Part shown: piece after piece, positions 12,402-24,300 of the stretch
Layout of the letters: each line of letters begins with the position of its first letter
How positions within the stretch are numbered: position 1 is the first letter of the stretch
Assembly: GCA_030737835.1 (NCBI GenBank)
Contig: CM060851.1
Coordinates: forward strand, 310,001-374,000
Origin: Acorus gramineus
Lineage: Eukaryota > Streptophyta > Magnoliopsida > Acorales > Acoraceae
DNA: 64,000 nucleotides
Reading direction: 5' to 3'
Notes under the pieces: generated by a model
What the model saw: the letters and a program-made list of their open reading frames with translations, nothing else
What the model was told of the DNA's origin: nothing
The model's database searches: none
Program-made: the position numbers and the translations under genes

Positions 12402-12480
12402 TTCAGTAACCTGTTTGGGGCTTTTAGCTTTTAAAGAAACTAAAAGCAACCCAAAATGGGTTGCCAAACGGGGCCTAAGC
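12402..12480. mobile_element. Short hairpin MITE-like insert
   Basis: An imperfect palindrome: AACCTGTTTGGGGCTTTTAG on the left pairs with CTAAAAGCAACCCAAAATGGG on the right, with an end resembling GGCCCCGTTTGG, a common plant MITE terminus. It lies between the FBD fragment and the duplicated JmjC block. Boundaries uncertain. Confidence 0.35.
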
Positions 12481-12640
12481 CTTGGAGAATACAGGAATGG
12501 TTGGCAACAAATGCCTGTGAGCACACTTGGTTAAGAATTAAGAAAGTATTCTCTAGTTCATCTATTGAGAGCTAAATTTATACAACCCTCAAATTGTCTT
12601 GTGATAGAAACTACTTTTGTGAAGGTTTTGGAATCATTCT

Positions 12641-14268
12641 GAAGGTGGAGTGGACCTTAAAGATAAATTGAATGGATCACTGAAAAGGCTAAGCCCGCCA
12701 TTCCGCAGTCCAGAAGGGAGAGGTCTTGGTCTGTCATTCCATTTTCTCACACCTAAATCACACAACCCCATCACCCAAAGGGGGGCACTTGGCATCTCCC
12801 CTCACGAATTGGGATACCTTAGCCTTTACATCCCATGATCAAACACGACTCTTGGGTCTAGTTGCTCTTTCAAGTATCTGGAAGATATGTGGCAATGGTT
12901 CCAGAAAAGACTCAAGCGAGAGGATCGTAGCAACATCGCCAAATTTCAATGGCTAGTCCCTTACAGTATGTTGGAACATATGGATCACCCGAAATGAATG
13001 TGTATTCCAAAAAAAATTGGGAAAACATGGGTGGTTATTTCCTCTATCCTTAAGAGATTGGATGACAGTAATCTTGGGTGTTGGATGCTCCATCAACAAT
13101 TATGGGAAATCTTTGGTTCGTGAGGTGAATTACCATTGGTGTGTGTAGAGGGGTCCTCAATTCCAACTCCTCTCTCTCTCTCTCATCTTGTTAACTTTGT
13201 AGTCCGAGGCAACATTTTTTTAAATAAGATCGCTCCTATATTTTCATCTGCAATGCAACAGTTGCTCCTTAAGATACAAAACAAAACAAAACAAAATTCA
13301 AGTTTTCCATGAATAGTGAATTTTACGTTTAAATGGAATATGTGAATTACAATGCACAATGACTTCAACTTAACTCAATTTTAGAACTCCTTAGAATACT
13401 ATAAAAATCTCTATGGATACCAAAATCAAGCAATTCAAAGATTTGACAAACTCACCTGCTAACATAATTCTGCGTGATCCTGATTGAATCCTCAAGATTG
13501 ACAACCAAATGCCACCACCCATTCGACACAAGAACAACCTCCCCCACCTTACAAATGCACTCAATGGGCCTCCTCTTCCACCACCTGCAATCCCCATAGA
13601 AGTTCATAAACCACTCCATAATTGACACCAGGCGGGTAAACCCCCGGCAGAACCACCTCAGGCGGGAACATCACCCACTTCTTCGACCCCCTGATCACCG
13701 CGTTCCACGCAGACATTAATTTGGGTCCACGTGGAACGACGACCCCGATCCCTGTGGACCAACAATGACCCACTTGTTATCCGGCCTCTCCCGACCAAGA
13801 ACGGCGAAGAGGTCCTCCCTGAAGTACTCAGGCACCCTCGTAATCCATGCAAAGCGAGGGTAGCTTGTCAGTGAAACTCAGGTCGAACAGGTAGAGCGGG
13901 CGCTCCTCCTTCGCGGAGTCCGCATATTGGAAGTAGTCAACCGGGCCGACCGTGAATCGGATGTCCCCAGAGACCCCAATCAAATACTCCCGGTCCCATT
14001 TTTCCAACACCAGCCAATCCTCCAAGCAACCCAACAACAACACCAGCCGATTCAGCTCTTCAAAGTCCCTCACAAAGTCCTCAACTGAAATCCTCCCCCA
14101 CCTCTGTATGTCATCCGTCCCAAGCCATTCTTGCTTCATTTCCAAGCTCATGCAGAGCCAGCTCTGGAAGAGGTAGTCCGAATAGAAGTCCCCGATCACG
14201 AGCTTCCTCGAAAATGACGACTTCTCCGGATCAAAAGCGGGTTCCAAAGCGAAATTGTACGTGGACCT
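12641..14268. repeat. Segmental duplicate of the JMJ22-like intron and exon 1
   Basis: This block aligns, base for base with many substitutions and small indels, to about 21942-23625 of the intact F-box/JmjC gene. It includes the LINE relic in that gene's intron, the intron end, and most of exon 1. The LINE therefore inserted before the duplication. The 3' exon and the 5' end of exon 1 are absent. Confidence 0.85.
13441..14268 (-). pseudogene. Truncated JMJ22-like F-box/JmjC pseudogene
   Basis: The minus strand retains EKSSFSRKLVIGDFYSDYLFQ, EEFVRDFEELNR-like, KWDREYLI and KKWVMFPPEV segments of the intact gene at 21145-24063. It lacks the N-terminal region with the F-box. Relative to the intact gene it has an in-frame 15-nt deletion (loss of the EMKLE region), a 1-nt insertion near 13845, a stop plus 1-nt deletion just after the retained HVD metal motif near 13715, and a deletion of about 20 nt near 13630. 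It ends at the conserved splice donor. It cannot encode a working demethylase. Confidence 0.9.
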
Positions 14269-14274
14269 CAAGAT

Positions 14275-14850
14275 GAGCGTTCCCGCCGACCATGCTTGGC
14301 CAAAGCTTCAGGCATACGAACTGCCTTGCGAGGCACTTTCCAAAATGTTATGTTCTCCATATTGGTCACCATATCTCTAATCTGTTGTATTAAATCCTGT
14401 AAGGCTAAGGGACCCATATTCTTTCCCTGTAAAAGCAAGACCAGAGCTTGGGAATCCGAACAAACAATCACTCTGTTCTTTCCCAGCCTACTTCCCGCTT
14501 GAATACGCATACATATCACTTCTAACTCCATTCGCAACGGAGAAGCCCATGGCCACCAAGTGTATCCGGCTCCTAATACCTGCCGCAGTGATTCTTGGGT
14601 CAGCACATAAGCATCGCCAACCACCCGCGTGAAGATTGATGCACACTTCCATCCACAATGATGTATATCAAATTAGAATTAATCGGCTGCTGAAAGTCCC
14701 TCAAAAATTCATCTGTTGGAAGCATTTTCAGCCTTGAAAACTCATTCTTTAGGTTCTGCGAAACAGAGGAATTCAGCATCATCATGCAGCTTCCTGCCCA
14801 TAGTTGGCTTAAGGAAAAAAAAAAACTTTCAACAGCACTCTTAAACATAC
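14275..14850 (-). mobile_element. LINE relic, RNase H-like domain
   Basis: The minus strand reads IIVDGSVHQSSRG (first acidic motif), an ELEAI-like MELEVICMRIQAG, and VIVCSDSQALVLLLQG (CSDS motif), the hallmarks of the RVT_3/RNase H-like domain that ends many plant L1 LINEs. There is one frame change near 14610. It abuts the 5' break of the JmjC pseudogene, so LINE insertion may have caused that truncation. Confidence 0.75.
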
Positions 14851-14860
14851 AAGTATAAAA

Positions 14861-14938
14861 CCCTATATGTCATATGGTTCCTGAGAATAAGTTGGGACTT
14901 GCATTGGATTTATTGAGGAAATCCCAGACCATTCAACT
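14861..14938 (-). pseudogene. Relic of the JMJ22-like last exon
   Basis: GGTTCCTGAGAATAAG...TTATTGAGGAAATCC resembles GGTTCCTGACACAAGC...TTCTTGAGGAAATCC in the last exon of the intact gene (about 21310-21380), with a shared CCCTAT upstream. An extra base and a stop break the frame. It lies on the wrong side of the exon 1 pseudogene to be its own last exon, so it probably belongs to another copy or was rearranged. Confidence 0.6.
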
Positions 14939-15179
14939 TGTAATATAACTTCAGCATGTGAGCATGTGTGGACATACAGGAGGGATTGAATTTAAACTAA
15001 TGAGATCATGGACCCGAATTTACATATAACGAGGAAGATGAGTTGAAATACTCACTCAGTTGAGTTTCAAGATGCAGAAGAGAGTCATTTGTATCTTGAA
15101 TTTGCCATCATCTTCCACACATACTATTGATTCATCATAAAAATAACCAATCTGATAAATTTCAGTACTAAAGCAAGGA

Positions 15180-18055
15180 TCAAAAGCGCCTTTTCCTAAA
15201 TAACTTTAAACGGGCATTGGGTGAAGCCCTGTAAAGTAGAGAGATATACTCAAGCACCTGACACTCGTGCTTTGCGCTGCCTGGCCATGGTGAGCACAGG
15301 GTCAAATAGAAATCCTCCAAAACGACAGCACTCCCCAATAAGAATTCAATCAACTGGATCTCTTTCTCCCTCCCTGAAAACTCAGACATCCGGATCACCT
15401 CCAAATGATTCAATGCATAAATCTTGTTGCCTAGGATCTCTCTCTTCTCCAACTCCCACCTGGTAGTGCTTCCATCTATAGCACAAGTTCTGTCATTTCT
15501 TCTGTTATCGCCATCTGTGTACTGCAGTCAGATATGCTCACTATATCAGATATGCCAGATGGAATCCAACTTCAATATACCAATAAAGATATCTATAGTA
15601 TATAACCCACCTCAATTGAGAGTTTCTTTAGACATCGAAAGTGTTGAAGACCTGCAACTATGATACCATTCATGGGCTCTGCACTATGTGATGGAATACG
15701 CAGATTCAATGACCACACATCATCGAACACGCCAGGGAAGCGCTCGAAATCCAAGTCATTGATATGCTTCATATCCATACAGAAAGGGAAAAAAGGGATC
15801 ATTAGGCAAACTCAGGAAACAAAAAGGCAGAAATGAAAATTACAAATTCATTGAAAGTTCGATTGACACCTTGAAAGTCTCTACAGTCTGATCTGAACAC
15901 ATGGACATATGAAATGTTTCCAGAATGACTGCGCTCCCTAATAGAAACTTGAGCAACTGCATATCTGCCTCCCCTGGGTGAAAGTTGTTCACATTGATTG
16001 TCTTCAGATGATTCATTGGATAGTACCCATCTATAGCACCGGTGATGGGTATTTTTTTAGACTCGTAAGAGTACTGCAGCAAGTAATTCACACTGAATTT
16101 GATAAGACGGATGGAACCCAAGTTCACTCCCAGTAAAGATAGAACTATAGTAATTATAAATAAGAGAGAGTATCCACCGAGATTGAGAGTTCTTCCAGAT
16201 GCCTAAAGTGTCGAAGACTGGCAGCAATGGTACCATTTGTGAACTTCACGTTATGTGATCGAAGACGCAGATCCAATGACTTGATATTATCGAACAGACC
16301 AGGAAAACGATCAAAATCAATGTCCACAAGGTACTTCACAGGGAAATGGATGAATTCTTTTAGACACTGTAAGTGTCGAACACGTGTAACGATAGCATCA
16401 ACTATGGGCTCTTCATTAAATCCAGCATGCAGAAGATTCAAACACTTGACATCATTTAGGAGACCAGGGAAACGCTCAAAATCAAGGTCATCGATAAGCT
16501 TCATATGCCAAGAGAAGGGAAAAAAAAATTGAATTATTATACTGATTTAACGAAATAAGCAGTAATGGAAATTAAAAAATTAATCAAAACCATGATAACA
16601 CCTCGAGAATATGTACACTCTGATACGAAGGAAAGTGGAATTTTTCCAGAATAACCGTTCTCTGTAATAGAAATTTCAACAACTGCATCTCTACTTCCTC
16701 TCTTGGGTAGAAGGTCATAAACGTGATCACCCTCAGATGATTCAGTTTATAATACCCGTCTATAGCACAAGTGATATCTTTGCTACTGCAGCGCCAATGT
16801 AAGCACTGCACCCAATTGTGGGCATTAAATTATGCATTCTTAAATACACTTTAAACCAACCAAAAGCAAAGCCATACAATAAGAGAAGAAAGCCACCTGA
16901 ATTGAAAGCTCTTCAACGTATGGAAAGTATCGAAGACTAGCAACGACGGTGCAATATGAGGACTCTTTTTTATCATATGACAGATTCAGATGCAATCGCT
17001 TCACATTATCGAACAGACCAAGAGAACAATGGACATCACGATCACGAATTACCTTCACACAATGTACAAACAATCAAACCATTAGATAAATGTTTACCTT
17101 TGATGATCGTTTTAAACACAAATCTGATGACGATACACACCTTGAGAACATGGCGATCGATGGTCAGACTCTCTATGCTCTTGAGACTAGAAAAACCCGC
17201 TTCATCGAATTGAAAGCTAGAGTCTTCAAATGGGAAACACATGGACAATGTGGCTTCACGCAACGCGGGCACTCCCTTCATAGAGAGTGTCCCTCTATAG
17301 AATTTCAACCGAAACACCCGGAGTCGCAAAGCCAGACCGATCTCAACATTTCCGCGAACGCAGACGTCCAACGTCTCCAGCCGACATGCATCACGATCGG
17401 AGAGCGTGAGCCGATTGATGCGATCCACAAGGATCGACTCCAACGGAGGGCATAATTTCAACATGGACGCAAAGTCTTCATCAGATATAAAAACATCAGT
17501 CAAAGAGAGCGACTTCAGACTGCCGAAGTAACAACCGTCGGCGATGAAACCGCACCATGGAAACCCCGAAGGATTGAATCGGTCGAGCGTCAACGATCGA
17601 ACGGTCAAGAAGGTCCGATTGAGCGAGAGAACCGACGACCTGAATCGATTGATTTTAGGGTTCCAATCGCCGATTCCCTGGAAGCAGAGGACAAGGTCGG
17701 CGACGGAGGAGAGACCGGCGACGAAGCGGAGCCATTGATCGGGGAACGGAGGGCCGCCATTGCCGATGAAGAAGTCGAGGTGGAGGAGGCGGAGGTGGAT
17801 GGATTTGGAGAGGCGGAGGAGGCCGTCGACGATGTCGATGTAGTTTTGACAATGGTCGAGGCGATTCTTGCTTAAGGGATTGTAGCGGTTGCCGTGGATG
17901 GAGCTGAAGCAGTAGTCGATGGTGGGGATCGAAGAGAAGAGGTCCCTCCATCGCTTGGAGAGGATCCTTGTTTGGACCTTCTGTTTGGTATTCAATGAAG
18001 AGAGGATTTGGTGTATGACGTCGTCTGGTAATCTACTCAACCAATCGACCTCCAT
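15180..18055 (-). CDS. F-box/LRR protein with three FBD modules (FBD gene 2)
   Basis: Paralogue of FBD gene 1 with the same architecture. Exons: 18055-17141, 17052-16897, 16805-16602, 16498-16178, 16073-15870, 15766-15611, 15521-15180; all introns phase 0; 765 aa. Exon 1 is 915 nt in both genes. Residues 1-45 are the F-box (LSRLPDDVIHQILSSLNTKQ). LRR cassettes occur in exons 2, 4 (double) and 6 and FBD cassettes in exons 3, 5 and 7, ending with YRASPNARLKLF. The last exon has a 16-17-residue insertion (STTRWELEKREILGNK) not found in gene 1. Likely an SCF ubiquitin-ligase receptor; substrate unknown. Exon 3 uses the acceptor at 16806; the alternative CAG 24 nt inside gives an immediate stop. 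Confidence 0.85.
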
Positions 18056-21000
18056 TGATGGATTTTTTTCTTTCTTCTTCTTTTTCTTCTTTCCACTTAT
18101 GTTACGATTTTAAAGCTAAAAGTAGCTTTGAAGGTTGTGTTTGGGGTGTAAAAAAAAAAAACACACACACACACATAGCTTTAAAGTTATGTCAAATTAA
18201 ATAAATCATCATTTAAAAATTAAAAACAATTATCAAATGAATTAATTTAAATATATTATTATTATTATATTTTATTTTTAAACTGTTTCATAAAACAATC
18301 ATCATCATTACACCTTCAAAACATCATCATTACACCGTCAAAAAATGTGTATAAAGCTGCAAAAATTAAAAGCTATTTTTTAAAACTATATGTTTTCAAA
18401 CGCTACTGAATAAACTTAAAGGGAAAATCCATGAAATCTCCCAACAAAACATATGAAAATCCAAATAACCCCTTGCATTTTTTCCAAAATCCAAATAATC
18501 CCTCACAATGTGAAAAATCCAAATTATTCCTCCTATCAATTAAGATAACCCAACCCATTTGGTAACACGATTTGAGGGTGATTCTGTTTTTTAATTAAAT
18601 AAAAAATTCAAACATGTTATTAAACGGATTTCAGAAAGTAAGCTTAATTAAAAAATTATTTATAGCTTTTAATGTAAAAATGTTGTTTTTTAAAAAACAT
18701 AAAAAATACGTTTTTTTTTAATCAAAATATATTTAAATTATTTTATTCAAAATTTTATTTTCCAAACTCATTTTCGAATGGGCTTAAAGGGTAAGAAAAC
18801 ATATGAACTACTCATTTACATAAAAACCAGATAAATAATTGGTCAGTGCATTTTATCAAACACATCAAATAAATGTTATGAATGCCTCACCATTTCAGAC
18901 ATCGATGTGAATGTGAGGATCAGCAGACTCAGAAGTGATCGACAATGACAGATGAGGATGAATTAGAGAGAAGAAGATGAGTGAAAAAACGATTAGTATA
19001 TTTATACACACATAGGAGAATCAATATCATGGTTAATAAATACTACAATTAATGTGGTTGATTAATTTGTTCCCCACTCAAAAATTCATCATTTATCCAT
19101 GGAGTTTTTTTTTATTAGCTTGATGTTTTAGAGTTTACCTCAATTTTTATTAAATCTTTTATCGTGAATTTTTACCTTACATGAAAACTTAAAAAGCACT
19201 CAACAAATTATACACAATTTCTTATTTGCATTTTGTTCACGAGCCATGGTTATAAAATATATAAATCAATAATATTAGATAGGGGAAAAATCCAACTAAC
19301 TCCCTTTAGGCTGTTTAAAATCCATATAACCCCCTGATTTTTTTTAAAGTCCATAAAACCCCCTAAAAACACTTATACAAATCTAAATAGCTCTATAAAT
19401 TAAATTTTCATTGAGAAACTAGGATTAGTATGTTAATATTCTGTCTGGTTTAATCCTGGTTGAAAATATAGTATATCAAAATCTCCCTACAGTGTGTTAA
19501 AAATGCGAAAAAAAATCTTATCTCTCCGAATAGGTTTTATAATTTTTCAGGAGGATAAAATCATATTTTTCATATTTTTAACAAATTGTAGAGGATTTTT
19601 GGTATACTGTGTTATTTAAATTTACATAAATGTTTTCCAAGTGTTATATGGACTTTAAATAAAGTCAAGAGGTTATATGGATTTCAAACAGTTTCCCGGG
19701 GGTTATTTGAATTTTTACTATTAGGGAATGTCTATTAATTATTTTTCAAATGTGATGGGTGCCCTCGCCATCCTCTCCACGCATCGATTAACTGCAGATA
19801 CACTGTTACAACTCCCCTTCTTCGATGGACTCTCATCGATTGCTTGAATATTTCGTCCCCTTCGCAGATTCGAAGATGAACTCCATATTCGAGTAAGGAT
19901 CTCGGTCTGTCCATCATATCCTGTCATGAATCAGCCATAACTCCGTATGCACCAGTTTGTCGACCTTCATAAGGGGTGGCTCAGATCTCATTCTCCAAAA
20001 ATCCGAGAAGGAAGAAGGGTGGGCGCCGATCTGGACATTGCAGGTTCCTCACGTCAGATCCGGCCAACCCTCCGGCTTGATCGCCCTGTGCCATCAGCTG
20101 AGGTGTTGTCTTCCTTCAACCAGTCCACATGTTCAGTCATCCTTAGCTTGTACTGTATGAAACATGTTCAATTCGACATCAAAGGTGTAAGTTCGACAAA
20201 CGATTCATCAACCTGATTGGCATATTTCGACTTTGAGGTAAAGGTTAATGTCCAAGCAACATGTTTTAGTTCTGTTTTAGTTGTATTGAAGGACAAGGGG
20301 TGATAGAGAAACAAGTGCGAAGATCGGTAAACTTTTTATTATTGTGTATATCTTGAATATGAATGTGTTGAATATTTTTTAAGGGGGGGGGGGGGACAAA
20401 TATATTGAATGTGAACATGAATATGAATGTGAAAGTGACTTCGTTTTTCAGGTTTTCCGTTCGATAGATTTAGTGTCGATACGTGCATCCCAGATCAATA
20501 ATATGTTAAACATAGATTGACAGAGGGATTGTCAAATGTTCTAAACTGACAAGGCAACTTTGGAATGTTTTGAACATTAGTGGATACCGAATATGTCAAA
20601 CAATTGTTGACAAAACGACTATCGGGTTTTATAAAAAGAGATTGATAACGCCACTGTCGATTGGATTGGTGGGATTAATGATTTTCAAATTAAACTAATA
20701 TATAATTTTTTTTGTTTTTTCATTGGTGGGGTCAGTGGATTGATTGGTACTGTATTTATTTAATATCTAACATCTAAGTCATTCTGATTCTGTCTAATAA
20801 GTCACGACGTTGATCTGAGCAATATCAATTAAATCTATTCAATTCATTAATCATTCAATCAAACACTTTTGCTGTGTAATTCAAACCACCATAACCTCTC
20901 ATCACATCATTTCAGAACTTTTTTTTTCTTCGAATAAATTATGACATCTCCAAAATCATGTAGACCATGTAATATCACAACAAAAATAATTCTCAATTTT

Positions 21001-21144
21001 TCAATCTCCTCAGCAAAACAGATTAAAAAAATTTTGAATAAAGGAAAAGAAACACGAATTGAAGTAGTCTGAAAAAAATTGCTTCCAGATCAGTTTAACT
21101 GGGCGAATGCAGATACCTCAACAGCTCCTCAGTTTGGTTCAAAT
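18056..21144. other. Intergenic region between FBD gene 2 and the JmjC gene
   Basis: AT-rich spacer. It contains a foldback MITE (19281-19719), a related half-element near 18420-18580 (AAATCCAAATAACCCC words), a moderately GC-richer stretch at 19740-20210 that I could not identify, and a run of 13 G at 20383-20395. No gene recognised. Confidence 0.6.
19281..19719. mobile_element. Foldback MITE, copy 1
   Basis: The left end reads AAAAATCCAACTAACTCCC then AAAATCCATATAACC. The right end, inverted, reads AAAAATTCAAATAACCCCC then GAAATCCATATAACC. The similarity continues inwards, making the whole element an imperfect palindrome. A second copy sits upstream of the USP gene (53028-53556). No coding capacity. 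Confidence 0.7.
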
Positions 21145-24063
21145 TCATTCAAAGGAGAACTTGAATCCTCCAACCCTAGCATCTGCCACGGATTCCCAGA
21201 AAGTTGGCTTCTTCTGTAGTTCCATCTTCTCCTGGGCTTTATGTGTGAGCTCATCGATGGTTCCTGGAAAGGAAGCTTCAATGGCGCCCTTAAACTTGTC
21301 GTACAAGTTCACCCTATCTGTGGTTCCTGACACAAGCTCAGTTGCATTGGGCTTCTTGAGGAAATCCAGAACATTTAACAAATTCCTCCTGCAACATGCG
21401 AATGGAAATGGTAACATAAGCTATTCAAAGTGCATACATCACATTGAAATGGAATCTCTCATTTTTTGGAAAGGTTTGCATTGCCTATGTCAAGAAAATA
21501 TTTCCTCTGTGGAGGATCAATATAGAAGAATGTCAAATTTTAAAACTCCACAATATTGGCCCAATGAGAAACACAATCATATGTGGTTCAGCAAAATAAA
21601 AGAATTGAAGATCATGACAAAATGAAATAAAGATGAAAACATATTCATCTTATATTGGGGAGCTGCCATCCTTATCCTGCCTTACTAATTGTTCCAAATT
21701 GAATGCTGGTACTTTCCTTCCTGTTGATATCCTAAACCAGAAAGTGTATAGATACCAAAATAATCATAGCTTTGATGACTTATATATTTCAAAGCATTAT
21801 GATTGGCATTCCTAAGATGCGGAATATCCAAAGTGAACAAAAGGAAGTGGAAAAGGAAAATGAAGCCCACAACTGCGAAACTTAAGCACAATATGATGAC
21901 TGTCATGGATAGGTTGTAGAACACTTGCCAAACTGTTGTTTGGAAGGTGGAGCAGACCTTAACGATAGATTGAATGGATCATGGAAAACGTTAAGCCCGC
22001 CATCCCCAAGTCCAGAAGGGAGATGGACTTGGTCTGTGTTTCCATTTTCTCACACCTAAATCGCACATCCCCATCACCCAAAAGGGGCGCTTAACATCTC
22101 CCTTCACGAATCGGGATACCTTAGCCTTTACATCCCATGACCAAACACGACTCTTGGGTCTAGTTGCTTTTTCAAGGATCTTGAAGATATGCAGCTATGG
22201 TTCCTAGAAAAGGCGCAATCACGGGGATTGCCAAATTTCAATGGCTAGTCCCTAACGTAGTATGTTGGAACATATGGATCACCCAAAATGAATGTGTATT
22301 CCAACAAAAAAGGTTCTATTTGGATAAGACATGGGTGAATATTTCCTCAATCCTTAGAGGTTGGATGACAATAATCTTGGGTGTTGACACTCCATCAACA
22401 ATTATGGGGAATTTTTGGTTCGGGGGGTGAAGTACCGCTGGTGTCTCCAGAGGGGTCTCCCCTTCGATTGCAATTCATCTCTCTCTTTCTCTCATCTTAT
22501 TGATTTTGTAGTCAGGGGCACCTTTTTTTAATAAGATTGCCCCTATATTTTCATCAGCATTCAGCAATGCAAGAATTGCTGCTTAAGATACAAAACTGAA
22601 CAAAATTCAAGTTTTCCAAGAATAGTAGTGAATTTTATGTTTAACTGGAATAAGTGAATTATAATGCACATTGACTTCACTTTAACTCAATTTAAGCTCT
22701 CCCTAGAATATTATAAAAACCTCTATGGATAATAAAATAAAATCAAGCAATTCAAGATGGTGATTTGACAAACTCACCTGCTGACATAATTCTGCGTGAT
22801 CGCGATCGAATCCTCAAGATTGACAACCAAATGCCACCAACCATTTGGCACAAACACAACCTCCCCCGCCGTACAAACGCACTCAACGGGCCTCCTTTTC
22901 CACTTCTTGCAATCCCCATAGAAGTTCATAAACCACTCCATAATCGACACCGGGCACGCCACCTCCACCCCATCCGGGCTCGGGTAAACCCCCGGCGGGA
23001 CCACCTCTGGCGGGAACATCACCCACTTCTTCGACCCCCTGATCACCGCATTCCACGCGGACGTCGAGTTCGGGTCCACGTGAAACGACGACCCTGAACC
23101 CTGCGGACCAACAATGACCCACTTGTAATCCGGCCTCTCCGGACCAAGAACGGCGAAAAGGTCCTCCCTGAAGTACTCCGGCGCCTCATAATCCGTGCCC
23201 AGCGAGGGCACCTTATCGGTGAACCTCGGGTCGAACAGGTAGAGCGGGCGCTCCTCCTTCACGGAGTCCGCGTATTGGAAGTAGTCCTCGAGCTTCATTT
23301 CAACCGGGCCGACCGCAAATCGGACGTCCCCGGAGACCCTAATCAGATACTCCCGGTCCCATTTTTCCAATGCCGGCCAATCCTCCAAGCAACCCGACAG
23401 CAACACCGGCCGATTCAGCTCTTCAAAGTCCCTCACAAACTCTTCGACCGAAATCCTCCCCCGTCTCTGTATGTTATCCGTCTCGAGCCATTCCTTCTTC
23501 ATTTCCAAGCTCGCGCAGAGCCAGCTCTGGAAGAGATAGTCCGAATAGAAGTCCCTGATCACTAACTTCCCCGAAAACGATGACTTCTCCAGATCAAAAA
23601 CGGAAACGTAGGTGGACCTCCACGACCCACGGAAGACGAACCCCCCATTGAAGTCGCGGAGGACGAGATTCCTCCAGAGGGGATCGTGGAAGCAGAAGAC
23701 GTAGAAGGACTTGCTGGCGATAGAGAGAAAGGCGAGGTCTTTCGGCTCCAAAAGACCTAACACGTCGAGGACGAGCTCGTCGGAGAGCACGCGGAGGTTG
23801 CCGAGGCCGGGGTCTCGGATGTTGGAGGATTGGTTGCGGAGGAGGAGGAGGTTGCCGAGGGGTTGTATGAGGTGGGTTTTGGAGGAGACGCAGCTTTTGA
23901 GGCTGAAATGGCCTTCTTCGATGGGTTCTTCGGGGGGGTTGGGGGTTTTGTGAGGTGGGTTTTTTAGGGTTTTGTTGTTGTTGTTGTGGTTTGTCTTTCT
24001 TTTCTTCTTGGATTTGTGGATGTTGAGGAGATTTGAAAAGATGGTTCTTTTGAAGGTCGACAT
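21145..24063 (-). CDS. JMJ22: F-box/JmjC-domain protein, JMJ22-like histone arginine demethylase
   Basis: Two exons, 24063-22778 and 21388-21145, join in frame (AG|G AGG, NYVSRRNLLNVLDFL) to 509 aa, close to Arabidopsis JMJ22 (At5g06550, about 500 aa). An F-box-like helix set spans about residues 91-138 (LRVLSDELVLDVLGLLEPKD). The JmjC domain covers about 205-430 with the Fe(II) facial triad H328, D330 (FHVDP) and H411 (NGWWH), so the catalytic site looks intact. In Arabidopsis JMJ20 and JMJ22 remove symmetric dimethyl marks from histone H4 Arg3 at GA3ox genes and promote light-induced seed germination. The 1389-bp intron holds an antisense LINE relic. Truncated copies lie at 12.6-14.3 kb and 14.9 kb. 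Orthology is inferred from sequence and neighbours. Confidence 0.92.
21942..22520 (+). mobile_element. LINE relic in the JMJ22-like intron
   Basis: A plus-strand frame at 22197-22430 reads KFQWLVPNVVCWNIWITQNE, VFQQKR and SSILRGWM, the C-terminal zf-RVT tail of plant LINEs, followed by a T-rich 3' region. It is antisense to the host gene and was copied with it to 12641-13200. Upstream SPEGRWTWS words may be the zinc-binding part. Confidence 0.7.
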
Positions 24064-24300
24064 GTTTTTAGGGTTTTGCGATTGTTGGGGGTGGAGAAGA
24101 GATGTAGTGGTATAGTGCTATCCTGCCTGGGATAGTGTTAAACCGTTCTATTTTAAAGATTAAATTTTTTATATATATATTTTAAACTGTGGGCGTCTGT
24201 CTGCCCATTGCTTTTATTTACTTTGTATGAGATTCATCCCATCTCATGCATTTGATTATTAAAACATAAATGAAACAGATGTGATACAATAAAATCAATG

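Noticed and set aside
13828-14271. 147-codon minus frame as a functional JmjC gene
   Set aside because: It lacks the metal-binding part in frame and the F-box, and adjacent homology continues through frameshifts and a stop, so it is a pseudogene.
19740-20216. Moderately GC-rich stretch with overlapping frames on both strands
   Set aside because: Neither the 89-codon plus frame nor the 60-codon minus frames show a domain; possibly an old element or relic, but I cannot support a call.
22765-23565. Plus-strand frames of 96-110 codons over the JmjC gene
   Set aside because: They are shadows of the GC-rich JMJ22-like exon 1 on the opposite strand.
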